NCBI GenBank assembly: GCA_034008185.1
Contig: CM067082.1
Span: 54,519,586 to 54,583,585 of the forward strand
DNA from: Gorsachius magnificus
Lineage: Eukaryota; Chordata; Aves; Pelecaniformes; Ardeidae
Direction of reading: 5' to 3'
Length of the DNA: 64,000 nt
In this document: piece by piece, positions 50,534 to 62,690 of the stretch
How positions within the stretch are numbered: the stretch's first letter is position 1
Layout of the letters: each line of letters starts with the position of its first letter
The notes under the pieces: model-generated
Told to the model about the DNA's origin: nothing
The model's database searches: none
What the model saw: only the letters and a program-made list of their open reading frames with translations
Made by a program: the position numbers and the translations under genes

Positions 50534-53193
50534 AAAGCCAGATTCACAGCACAGGTCCAGAAAATAGCCATATTAGCAGAGTTGGAGGGAGCGATAAAGT
50601 GGGAAGTAGGGACAGGGTACCGTATGACAGTATCATTTCTGAAGACAGAGCGCTGTCACTACAGCCTAACTTTAAGTGCATTGGAAGAGCCCCTGTCTTT
50701 ACACTGACCATGAGAGCAGCCCAGGGAGATTTGTTTTCCTAGGCTGAAGTGGGCCTTTATGTATAACCTTTACTGCTCTCCATATTGTAGGAAGATTCAA
50801 ATCTGTACACTGATTTTTACCTTCAAAAGCAGGAGCAATGTACTACCTTGCAATCAAAGAATCAGACCTGAAGTCACAGACATACTGATATTTAAACAGA
50901 TTTACAAACCCAAATCCTACTTACACACTTGGTCTGCATAGGGGTTTCTGTGAATTTTACCAGGCACCTATCATTAAATACCTAAATGCATTTCTCCTCT
51001 TATACATTTATGTTGGTGTTATTAAGATGAGCATTTGATTCTAGCTCTCTCAGGGTTCTTTTTCACCTATTGAAAGAAAAATATTTACTGCCTGGATAAT
51101 TTGTGTATGGTTCTGATTTAATGAATCAACAATTAAAACACCCACCTCTAATAACGCCCAGATCTTTTAAAAGATCTCTACAATGCAAGTCATCCACCTG
51201 AATGTATGAAGCATCTTCTACGCTTACCGGTATAACAATGCCAAGATCTTCTTTTTGTGCTGGTGAGCTCTGTGAAGCTGACACGCCTAAGAAGAGAATA
51301 GACTCATCTCCCATTAGATCTTACACACCTGCAATAAAACTGTAAATAAAAAATAGTTTTCACCTTGGCAGTGTTGTGAAAGCCAGGGGTATAAAATTCA
51401 ATGTCGGCCTCAGCCTGGATTTACTTTGATATTCGTCAATGAAAGGATGATTTTTACAGAATACCCTTTTGAGAACAGAAGAGAACTTTGAAGTCGTTTC
51501 TGCTGCAGAGACAGCTGGATTGTGTAATGAGCTGATCTTTGCTTCATATTCCACAGGTGAACCTCAGTGTAGTGGCTGTGGAAAGTTAAGCACTGCGTAA
51601 ATAACAGAAATTAAAAGCAGCCAGCACAGAAGCATTAATTACATGTGGGGAAAAAGCAGAGGGTGAGGCTCCATTTTAGTTTATTGTACTGGAAGTTCAA
51701 TGGCGAACCGGAGAAGCTTCCCACCTGCCCCAGCATTGTGTGAGCCGCAATGGAGTGGGGTCAGTTTGTTTGCTGAAATGTTTTTCTAAAAAAATACTGG
51801 CATAGATTCACCTTGGGGCTGTCCGCCTTTTTTCTTTCAATCAGTTACCGAAAACTGAGCAGTTGGAAGAGCCTCCACATGGAGAGGCCAGGGGATTCAC
51901 TTTTCCTGGTTCAGGCCAGCTGAGACTTGGTGGGCAGAAGAAGGACAGACTTTTAGCAGGCACAAAATACAGGCTATAGCTGCTGAAAGGGCAGCTCATT
52001 TCTAGTGAGTAGATAACCTGCTCGCTTCTTCCCTATCTACGTACCCAGATTTGCTTCCATGGAAAACCAGTTCACCTGGGGAGATGGTTGCATCCTGGTC
52101 CCTTCCCAGCATGCAGCACACCTGGGGACCAGAACTCTCAGGGTCCGAGGACTTCACCAGTTCAGACACAGGCGCTCTGATGGAGGGAGGGCATGTGTGG
52201 GTGGACCAGGAGAAAAGACTCATTTAATAAACAAGTGAAAATGGTTATTTCTTATTGCCTGCTCATCTGGCTCTGGACACGGAACTGTAAGCCTCCGGTA
52301 TTGCAAATAGATCTTAAAACGTTACTGGACCACAAACGGGTGTTACGCAGCAACTCCTCGGTACAAAGAATCAGTACGTTCGTGTCAGCACTGAAAAATG
52401 ACGACGGATGCAAACTCTGTCAACCATCACTAGAATGAGTGGTTTCACCATTCCCATTTTTGTAGAGTCATGTCACCCGAACTTTTTGCTTTGGTTAGAA
52501 CCCACGCTCATGCTGTTTACAAGTCCGGTATCCCAAAGTGTGCCTTTCCCAGATCTCCAGTAGAACAATAACTCCCTCTGGTGTTTGTCTGCTATTGTTA
52601 CTGCCTCAGCCACAGCCCTGGGAGACCCTGCCAGATGATGTTCGTGCTATAAACCCTCTTTCCTTGGTCGATGGTAAATTTAGGCTTGGGGCAGTAAGGA
52701 CAGTGTGTGCCTGCCAGCCCCACGCTGGCCCCGGAGGCGCCCGCGTCTGCAGGTGAGCATTGCTGCATCGGTGAAAAGGGGATTGCCAAATCCCGCTGCT
52801 GCCCAGCGGCTCCCGGTGCCAAAGACACATTAACATGCTCCATCCATTTATTTAATTACACCAACAGTAGGCTTATTGCTATGTGTCTAGATACTTTATT
52901 TGATGAATACTGGAACTTACCCACCCCATCCCGAGCGGGTCAGGATACATATAGGGATATGTCGAGTGGGTGGATGATAGTTGAGAGTTAATGAATTGCT
53001 GTGCTCTGCTCTTGGGACAGACAGTGTGGAACTGTCATTCAGCTGCCAACTTATTTACAGGAATGCTGTCACATCTTCAAGGCTCAACTCTGGCCTATGA
53101 GTGAGTTTCAAGCTATATCTGCAGGCAGAGGAAACAAAATGGGATGCAAGGGAATTAAGCTCCCTTCCTTAGGACTAGACCTTACCTATCCAA

Positions 53194-53224
53194 TGCCATA
53201 GTATACTGATTGCCATAGTATACT
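53194..53224 (+). repeat. 17-bp tandem duplication
   Basis: tgccatagtatactgat at 53194-53210 is repeated as tgccatagtatact at 53211-53224. Confidence 0.95.
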
Positions 53225-53530
53225 TTTCTAATGCAAAATTTGCAAGAATCTGTCAACTTTTTATGTTAAAAGTGCATCACATGATAATTTTTAAGTAAAC
53301 ACCTGATATATTTTTTTTCCAGATTTTTGCTGTAATCAGTTGATGAAAACAAATCTGCAAGACAAGATAAAGGAAACTAAATGTTTGAGGTATGCCTTTT
53401 GCCAAAGAGAAAGGGCTCTTCTACTGGGCAGTTTAATAGAAATTCCTTCCAAAGAATCACGTGATCATTCAGCTGGATGCTCTTTCCAAGCAGCCCCCAG
53501 GCTTTTTGTATTTGACCTAAATGTCTGGAG

Positions 53531-53562
53531 TTTGTTGTTTTGTTTTGTTTTGTTTTGTTTTT
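53531..53562 (+). repeat. (GTTTT)n microsatellite
   Basis: Five to six units of GTTTT, slightly imperfect at the left edge. Confidence 0.95.
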
Positions 53563-56533
53563 CTCTTCAGCATATCACAGAACAGGAATCTGTAAGCTGA
53601 TTACTGTTGCTGTTAATTCACTTCTGAATGCAAACATCTTTGCATATTTCAAACACTGGTGTATAAAGCTGAAATCAGAAAAGTTAAATGAGCTTGAAAG
53701 CTCATACTAAATCCTGACTGCTTGGCTTCCTTACCCTTGTTACAAATAGCCCTGTGGCAGAAGGCTCTCTGGCCAAGGCCTTGTGTTATACAGTGTGTAA
53801 CCATACTACTCCTTTGATGTAAAACAACTTCCTTTTAATGTGCTGTAATCTCTTATCCCCTTTGTCTCTCAGATAATAATCCTCTTGCATGTGGTAATCC
53901 TCAAATCACATATGCTCTTGAAAGCTTTTCTTCTGGAAATTATTCATATCCATTTTCTGGGCACTGGCAACTTAAATATTATAGGAAACATGATTCTCTG
54001 GTTCTGACCACAACAGTCTGCTTTTTGTCGTATTCCAGATTCACTGCTTGGCTGGAACTGGGTCAACAAAATGAGTAAACAGTTTCTAGCTGTCCAGCAG
54101 AATGGTAGCCTGATGACTTTCTGTTTGGTCACGACAGAGGCACAACATTTCTGGGAGAGGTAACAGGAAACAAGTGGAACAGCGTTTTCTATTTGGGTTG
54201 TAGAACGGAGAATTAGAAAAGAAAAATCTAGTTATCTAGAATGATTTAAGAATGTCTCGTCCTGGGCTACTAAAACAAGCTAGTAAAAAAAAAATTCCCA
54301 CCTCAGCAGTAATAATCAGGACCCCTAGCACTGGCACCTGGGCATTTATAAGCCTGCTACCGGCTACTCAAAGTTTCATTATTGTAAGATTAAAGATTTT
54401 TAAATATTGCCACCTTAAGTCAGGGGTAGAGGTTGAGACTAGAATTACTTCATCAGATCAGCATGTTTGTTTAAATGATCAACAACAGGTGATGACTATA
54501 ATGTGAGCCTTATCATGTCAAATGTAAGATCCTAAATGACATAAACTGCATTACTTGCAGGACATGATGAATATTAACCTAAGAGTTAAAAAAAAATCTT
54601 TTTATTTGCTGACAAACGTGCACATTGCCATGAGGAATTTGTAGCAAGCTAGGCGGAGTGTGGAGGTACAGCTTCGAATGATACACCACAACCTGCTGAT
54701 CAGACCATCTCAGCTTGTCTGTCCAAGCCCAGCCAGCTTGCCTCACTCACTCCCTGAAAGACCAAGCACAAAAATTTCCCCAGGTTTGCTTTTTACTGAA
54801 GGCAGGGTCTGCTGCCAGCGGGACAGATCCTGGTTGTACTGCTGAGGTCTTGGGGCGTTTTATTCCTTTTGCCCTTGCTGGGAGGTGATCCCCACCATCC
54901 TTTGGCACAGGGGTCACCCACCTGCAACCCCTCTGTGTTGATCTGGCCTACACAGCCATGTTGCCCTCCCCACTCCTGGGCCAGCAGGCAGAGCGAGGGA
55001 TCAGCCGTGGGCTTTGGGTCAGCTGCTGACTCACGGCAGCTGCCCTGGGGATGATGGATAAATAAGCCTGAGCTACACAGCACGGCTCTCTGGCATCCTG
55101 AGTTAACATTTCACAGTGTTCGTCATTTAATCTTGTGACTACAAGAGGCTTAAAGTTTCTCCTGATGTTCTGTGAAACTCTCATCCTCATAAAAAATCAG
55201 AATTACCTTGCACTTACTTTGTTCAGATTATAACCTATTCCTCATGACTCAGAAACCTGCCTGCAAACTCCCCAGTGTAAAGAGTTTGAGGGAAGGTGTC
55301 TTGGTGGTCTCACAGCCTAAGCAGCTCTGAACTTTGTTGGAGATGTAGGGATGCCCTGCAGACCTGCAGGTCCTTCTTTGCAGTGAACTGCGGTAGCACA
55401 TGTGCCGTAGCTCAAAGACTGCCACCCAGGCATAGCAAGAACAATAAATAGTACTGATAAACACTCCAAGCTGAAGTGGGCTGCACGTGGGAATCAGGCA
55501 GTACTATTTCTAAAAGAAAGGCAGGAAATTAGGCTCTCTTATGCCATTTCAAATGTTTACAGTAAATCAGCAAAATTAATGGTTCTAGCAGAGAAAAACT
55601 CCACTCTCACTGAGAAATTCACTGTACTCCAAGCAAACTAGCCAAATATTAATTTCCTTACAGCTGTTTTTGCCATTTATTTCCTTGATTTGCCAAAATT
55701 AAGTCAGCTGAATTTTCTCATGAGTGCAAACATTTGTGTTGCAAAAAATAAGAAACTCAAGTATTTAATCCATTTTTAGGAAATAAAGTTAACTTATCAA
55801 CTATAAGTGCTAATTTTCCTGTCTCATATGAAAGTTCAGAAACTCCAGATAGATATAAAACACTTGCATAACTTTACTGTTTGCATGAAGTTTTAGATTC
55901 TGAACGTTGAAGGCAAACACCTGTCAAAAGGAACCAGTTTTAACTTGGTGAGTCGAAAAAAGCGAGGTAGAACACCAAGGTTACAAGCAAGATTCCTAGG
56001 GAGACACAAAACTAAATTTTTCATGTAGATGCATCAATGCATATAAAAAAGAAGTAACCCCATCTCCTCCATTCCTCTCTCTGAGGAGGATTAGAAGTCC
56101 AGCTGTTACGGGGAGCATGCTTGCTCTCTTTAGTCGTCATTTAGGTGATGACAAGCAACTCTAGTTTGCCAAAGCTTAATTAAGCAATCACTTTGCCAAA
56201 CTTCGTTAGCAGTGTATTGATTAGAATAACACAACTTCTAAATTGTGAAATATGTCGCCCCGTTCAGTTTCTGAACTTTTAAAATCAGCGTAATCATTCC
56301 TGAATCACTGCTTTAATGTTGATTGAAAAACAAATTATTGAGGTAAGAGGTAATAGAGGTAATAATAATAATTAATATTATTTTTCTTTCATCTTAACTC
56401 TTAACTGAAATGAGATTAAGTGAAGAAGAATTAAAATAGAAGCCAATGTAAACCCACTGCATATATGTTATTACTATGAGGAGAAGAAAACTTTAGTATT
56501 AAGACGAGAAGCTTAATGTTATCAGCACTTACA
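53563..56533. other. Intron sequence, no gene
   Basis: A GC-leaning patch at 54780-55080 gives overlapping spurious frames. An AAT-rich stretch lies at 56350-56385. No exon or transposon is recognised. Confidence 0.65.
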
Positions 56534-56700
56534 AGGCTGGAATCAGAATGTCCAGATTACAATTCAGGCTCTAATTCCCCTTTTATCTCAGCTTTCTCAT
56601 CAGTGAAACAGGGCTAATAATCCTTACTTTTCTCATTCATTGATTGTTTCAAGGATGAAAAAGACAATGTCAGTGTTGAGTATTATCATAATTAATTTTA
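56534..56700 (-). mobile_element. MIR-type SINE remnant, minus orientation
   Basis: Read on the plus strand it follows the reverse complement of MIR: 'ctggaatcagaatgtccag' and 'tcaggctctaattcc', then 'tctcagctttctcatcagtgaaacagggctaataatccttac' in pieces, and then 'tgtttcaaggatgaa'. The order and spacing fit the right arm, core and left part. It is old and diverged. Confidence 0.7.
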
Positions 56701-59700
56701 GAAGTATGAATTAAATCATGAAGGTATATCAGAAAAGTAAAGAAACAAGGTATTTGAAACCATAAATGCACAACACTGTATTCGTCAGAAAGTAATAACA
56801 GTCTGACGAGGAAAAGAAATTAATGTTTTTTCTTCAGCGGCAAGGAAATGAAAATTCAGAAATCACCATATGACTTTTTTCATATATTTCCCACTAAAGA
56901 AGTCCATTATGAATAGGTTTATAGAGTAATTTTTGAGGGTTAAACCTATTGCAGGTGCAACTATCTATTGATGCATGTATGGGCAGAGTCTAAGATTTTC
57001 ACTTCATAGAAGAATGGTTGTACAGACAAATAACAGGAGTAGGGAACTAGTAAAATGTTGTAATTAAATGGGTTTCAAAATACCCAATGATACATATAAA
57101 AGAAACTACAAAGCCCTATTTAATTACCTAACTGTATTAAAAATACCTAAAACTCTCCCACCTAGAGAATTCACGGGGAACATAAGTGGCATAATGGTGT
57201 AACTAACTACAGAAGGAAAAAAAATCTCCTTAAAATATTAAAATGAATGCCAGCAAAAATCATCCATCACAATTTAAGATAACACATGACAAGCATAATC
57301 AGCTTTTTATTTTTCCAAGCCATCAGTAGAACAAGATGAATGACAAACCTTACAAGTTACAGCAATTTATCAGTTGCTTGTAAACTAGTTTAGCTATATT
57401 GCCTTAAAAAGCGTGTTGCTATATATCAGCTAATGATCTGACTCCTTTTTTCACATCATGACATCACCTAGTTACCTCTTCTCTACAGTGGATTTTCAGG
57501 ACTCCATTGATGAACATAGGAGTGAAATGCTTTGGAAAATTTGGCCCTTTAACTTTCTTACTCCTAATCTCAGCAAAACTTCACACCAACAAGCATCTGC
57601 TTGTCATTCAAAATGATGTCACAACTGGTGGGTTTCCTCTCAGAAAAGACAGTCAAAACCCAAATCTTACATTTGCATTTATGACTGAAACACAGAAGAT
57701 CCAACCCACTTCACACTTCTAGGCATTTCTAGATCAATATGGAGGCTTACTCTCCAATGGGATTTTTGGTATAAATTGATATGTTTGGGTTGTAGGACAT
57801 GGAACTGATTTAGTTATTCTTCCAAAGGCAAACTCAAAGTCATCTTATCTACCTTTCTAAAAAAACTTCAGGAGCAATTAAGTGAATCAAGGATACAACA
57901 TGGATAACCTAGGGCAAGGTATATGCAAAGGTCTACCTTGGCACATTGTTATTTGCTGTGGAGACGTGTCAAGGCTTTTTATGACCTGAGGATCCATCTG
58001 TATTCTATGTAACGTGAGGATGAGATCAAAATGACAGGATTTGAAAAGCAACTGTAAACCTGCCAGATTTTGCATGCTGACACGCTTACTTGTGTGGTGC
58101 TACACCGTTCTGTCCTGTCTGATTAAAATCTGGAATAATTTTAAAAGGAACCAGCATGTTCAGTACAACACTATGATACCACAACTGTGTTTTGTTTTTC
58201 TGCAGAAAATTAATCCTTTATTAATTGCATTCATGACAGTTATCTGAAGAAAAATATTTCAATGATAGGCATTGGTCTAGATATTCAATTTCCACAGAAA
58301 AACAAAGAAGAATGTATGATACCATTTGGCTGTCATAAAATCCATGAAGGTGTCATCCTTTGTCATTTCAAAGTAGCTTTAAACCCTTCAGTTAAGACAT
58401 GCAGGTCTATCATTATGTCAAATCCCAAGCTTTTAACACCAAACACATGATTAGTGTTGTCAGATCTGTTAAAACTCAACAACTTTGGCAGATACTAAAT
58501 GCAGTAGCACCGACTTGCTTGTTGGCAGCTGGTCAGCTCTAGCGGCGCCCACAGCAGGACTGGGTCGGGATGCTCCTGGCAGCCCCTTGGGGTGACCTTC
58601 TGGGCTTTCACCTTCTCTAAAAGACCCTGGGCAAGCCTGAGCGCAGGGTGAGCTTTCTCGATGATGGAGGGGCAGTGAAGAGATTTAACAGGTGGCTGGT
58701 CGCTTGACTTTCTGTTTAATTGACCATCTTAATGTTGCTGAGATCAAATTATATTGTTTACAGTGTGTTATGAAACACTACTTTGGACGGGGTATTTTTT
58801 GTTGTTACTGAAATCAAGTAACTGAATGCAATGGGCAGCTGTGCAAGAAAAATATTTTGCAGTCAACACCATATTGTATTACATTGTACTACCAAAAGCA
58901 CACAACAAATGTCAGATGGTGTAAGTTTTCACCGGCCCAAGGCTTCTGTAGCTGCATCTTTCCTGAATAAAGACATATTATGAGAACAACCAAAAAATAT
59001 CTTAGAGTTTCAGTTTTCAAAGAATGATTTCTTGTATAGCTGTTACGTGCCCAACTCTATATGACTCAAGCTTTGAAAGCATAAAACCAAATATATGTAT
59101 AAAACTTATGAAAGCTTTTCATGCCAGAAATTGATAATTTCAACTTTGATACATCAGGTCCTCACAGGATTTGAAAGAAGCAGCTGCACAGAACAATTAG
59201 GCAGCTGGAGATCAACGCTCTGCAGAGATATAAAGCTCCAGTTTCTGAGCCTGCAGGGATATGAGATATCAGATTTTAAGTAGTGACGTCTTAACATGCA
59301 GAAGAGTTGTCACTGCTGTTTTTGGTTTCAAGAAGGGAAATTATTTCTGGGGGTAAAGCCAAATTTAAAGAGGAAACATTTTGGGGGTGTATTAAGGCTA
59401 AAGCTGGAAACTGTTTGAAATGGCAGACATGTTTGAAACAGCCTAGTGTAAGTCTTCCTTTTAAACATTATTGCTAGTAATACCTTTTCTGAAATACTTG
59501 ATTTTTAGCCTTGTTTACAATGTGTTCTAGTGCATTTGTGTGCAATAACTCTTACAACCCAAAAGAAAAATGGTAACAGCCTGTCGGATCACTTTGTTCC
59601 AGCATTTTTCAAGCTCTGCCATTTTATTTTAATAATAGCTTTTTTATATTTGTAAATTTATTATGATGATTCATCATACCTGTAGACCCTTAAAAACTGC

Positions 59701-60404
59701 AGAGAGAGCATGCAGAAGTGCATTACGTATACCGGTACTGAATTCTGCAAGTGTTCAAAAATGGGGGGACCTCTCTCAGAGCTAACCAAGTACTACAGGA
59801 TCTCCAGCAGTGCTTACCTTCATTTGCATCTTCTGCCTATAAAAGAACTCCATATGATACTTGAAATTACTTAGCGTGAAAGCAGCAACCCTCAATATGA
59901 ACGCAAGTGGTTACAAACCCCATGCACTGGAGATCCCAGGGGAAAACGCACACACAGGGTCATAAGCTACAATTTAAACTAAATTCGAGTTAGGGAGAAA
60001 TCGGAGGACAGAAGATTAGGTATAAAATGTATATTATATATTTTTCTATATAATTGATATAGCCAGACATCTGCACATTATATATAAGACTTCCTAGAGG
60101 ATCCTGGAAGAACAATAAATGCCCTGTACTCAAAATGTAAAAAAATTGCAGCCCTTATAAGCCTTAACTTAGCCCCCTTAGCTATTTCTTCACAAAATGG
60201 CTAATAATTCAGTGCACAGGAAAAGCAGTGCTCATCTATCAGCAACTCTGTCATTCATGGGGTTTTCCTTCTTGTTCAATGCCTAGTCCCATCATAAATC
60301 TACTAAACACAGTTCACACTACACCCAAAAGACAGAATTACTATATTCTTGGTGGATAACCTTTTATTTCAGAAAAATTACTGTATTTTAAAAGCACCCA
60401 TATG
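56701..60404. other. Intron sequence, no gene
   Basis: Strongly AT-rich intron, especially 56701-57440 and 60025-60090. There is a small GC-rich island at about 58530-58650. No exon or RNA gene is recognised. Confidence 0.7.
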
Positions 60405-60480
60405 AGGAAAAGGGATGTTAATTACTCCCATTTCAGAGGTGGGGAAATGAGAAGCAGAAGAGTCAAATTTAAGATTACCT
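60405..60480 (+). mobile_element. MIR-type SINE, core segment
   Basis: 'aattactcccatttcagag', 'gtggggaaatgag' and 'agaagcagaagagtcaaat' follow the MIR core (…ccccattttacagatgaggaaactgaggcacagag…). It breaks off near 60480, before the part found at about 60735. Confidence 0.6.
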
Positions 60481-60649
60481 ACAATTTTTAGTGCCCAGTC
60501 TGAGATGTTACCTAATTTTCCCAATTGTATAACCTCCTACATGCAAGGGAGAGCTCCCTGTGACTTCAGTTCCCAGCACGTCCACAAATCAAGTCTGCAT
60601 CTCCAGACAAAGACCTATGAAAAAAAGGATCTCAAAGCAAGCAGACACA

Positions 60650-60728
60650 TCCCTACACACGGCAGGGGGGTTGCACTACATGATCTTTAAGGGTCTCTTC
60701 CAACCCAAACCACTCTGTGAGTCTATGA
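60650..60728 (+). mobile_element. CR1 LINE 3' end, short fragment
   Basis: 'ggttgcactacatgatctt', 'taagggtctcttccaaccc' and 'aaaccactctgtgagtctatgac' correspond to the canonical CR1 3' end (ggttggactagatgatctttaaggtcccttccaaccc…) and its ATTCTATG-type tail. It is a different subfamily from the copies at 5381 and 33829. The left edge is uncertain; the inserted piece could begin as early as about 60481. Confidence 0.85.
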
Positions 60729-60734
60729 CATCTG

Positions 60735-60805
60735 CGGGAAATGACTTGTTTAACATCACACAGGAGCTTTGCGTCAGAAGTGGGGCAGAATCCAGCTCTC
60801 CAGGG
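60735..60805 (+). mobile_element. MIR-type SINE, right-arm segment
   Basis: 'gaaatgacttgtttaacatc', 'acacaggagc' and 'gtggggcagaatccagctctcc' match the MIR region after the core (…gtaacttgcccaaggtcacacagc…gtggcagagc…gaacccagctctcc). It is in line with the core segment at 60405-60480. Confidence 0.62.
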
Positions 60806-62474
60806 CAGCTTTCCATGGGTGTAACTGTGAGACCATCCTTTTTATCGCTGCAGTTCCCTGGTCTTATTTGGTACACACCTTGCTTCTGCAACAAATGAAC
60901 CTTGGCCTCAGAGGAGAACAACTTCAAAAGGTTCAACAGCCTTTTTTATTTCTATGCAGTCTTTTGAAATTTCTGTGCTGTCTTCCTGGGTGACATTGAG
61001 TTTTCTGTGTTTTAAAAACTAACTACTTCAGGTTATAGTCTGGAAAAACTTATCTTTTTGAGTTTAAAAGCTTTTCTGGGTCTTTTTGGGTTCACTGTGA
61101 GGAATAGGCTGAGGCTGATCTACCTCAAAACATCAACAGCCATCTTGCCCGGCCAGTCACCACTCTCCTAACTTTTAGTCCCAGGCTTGCCACAGTGCCA
61201 TTCTGGCTCACCTGGTTCATCTCAGAGACATCAGCAGTTTATAGGTTCCTACGAGGTGACTGCTTTGTCTTCCTGACATGTTGCTCTTGCAGCTCACTGA
61301 GAGAGGTTGCTTAGGCAAAACCTTGGCTCTTGGTTTGAACATCCGTCTTCCAAGGTTTCAGGTGAAAATCTCAACATGGGCTTTTTTCTTTAAACAAAGT
61401 ACTTAGGCATGGTATGGTGTTTGAGAGTTTTTTTTTTTTCCTCAGCATGTGAAAATCTTCAGCTTTGGAAAGAAAACCATCTTGTTGAATGTGTTACGCC
61501 TTATCTTTCTTTTTTAAAGATGACCATGGAAGACAGTAAGTATTTGCATTCAGGTATAGACTCTTCACTCAGCAATGCTTGCTGCAAAATGACTTTAAGG
61601 GAGCCAGGCATCCCTGTGAAGATTTCTGGAAGAAATCATTAGCTATTTGCTCTGTGTGATCCCCTTTGTTCCAACATGATATGCATAAGTAAAATCAGTC
61701 GTTCTCAGGTCTTGCAAAAGTGATCTTCTGCATCAATGGGAAAGGCTGGAGAGCTACAGCACTGCTTGGTAGGGCTTACTGCTGATGCTAGTGAAGAGCC
61801 ATCATGTCGGAGGAGGAAGCAGCCACATCTCATTTTGGTCATTGGTCTTTAGGAAAGCTTTAAGCCAGATTTGCAGTTACCTCCAAAAAAGTTCTCATTT
61901 ATTCATTTTTAGTTTGAAATGATCTTTTGTCAAAACCACAAGCATGTATACTTCAGGGGAATGTGAATTCAGATTGGAACCTTCTACCTGGGACCAATTT
62001 GTACCCTAAATTAGGGGTAGAAGCAATGGGATTGATTGATGCAAGTAATGTAAACAGGAAGATCCATGAAAAAATCCTTCAAGACTGAATAAAGCTGAAA
62101 AACTAAAAATTAACAAAACTGAGGCACAACAGCAGCTTTTGAGAAAATAAGCGTTTAGTAATAAATTTGCAGACCTCTGCAATAGAAAGGGAATATTTCA
62201 AGTAGAGCACCTGCTGAAGAGTTTTATTAGCCTTCCAAATCAAAAACATCATTTCACATTCCTGGTTTCCAGGATCAGATGTCAGTCTCCTCGGAAGCCG
62301 GAGGTGCAGCAGATAATGCTCTCTGCTACGCTTTCAGCAGTGCTTGCTAGTTGTTACCTTCCAAGCATGTCTGTCCGTTTTTCTAAATGTTGCAAGGACA
62401 GTTTTCGTTTTTGCAAATGAAGGGTATGATGGTTTCGTGGCGGTTGCACAATTTCCAGAAAAGTGAAAGACAAA
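60806..62474. other. Intron sequence, no gene
   Basis: Ordinary intron. No exon or transposon is recognised. Confidence 0.65.
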
Positions 62475-62690
62475 GGGCATTCCGCCGGGGTTCGAGCTGC
62501 GCTGCGGTTCACACCCAGATGAACTTCACTCCTTGGAACTGTCTGTCCTCAGCACTTGCTGCAGCTGCGAAATTCGGAGCTGCGCCTCGGCGGCAGCTAG
62601 CTACAGCATGGCACAGTCACGCGTCACGGCCCGTCAAGCACTCGGGCTATAAAGGAACAAGCGCTGAGCACACCTGGCACGATTTGGGTT
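62475..62690 (+). promoter_or_regulatory. CpG-rich patch with a TATA box, candidate antisense promoter
   Basis: About 17 CpGs lie in 200 bp (ccgccgg, tgcgctgcgg, gcctcggcgg, cacgcgtcacgg), flanked by CpG-poor intron. A plus-strand CTATAAAGG has TATAAAG at 62648-62654, with GC-rich sequence upstream. If active, transcription would run antisense to DLGAP1 from about 62675. A 116-codon plus-strand frame crosses the patch (62387-62737) but has no domain. Composition and motif are seen; activity is inference. Confidence 0.33.

Larger units (their letters stand above)
49771..53530. other. Intron sequence, no gene
   Basis: Contains the T23 run and a 17-bp tandem pair listed separately. The plus-strand frames at 49575-50376 (up to 183 codons) show no domain, signal peptide or splice context and overlap one another. 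The 52500-52850 stretch is mildly GC-rich. Confidence 0.65.
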
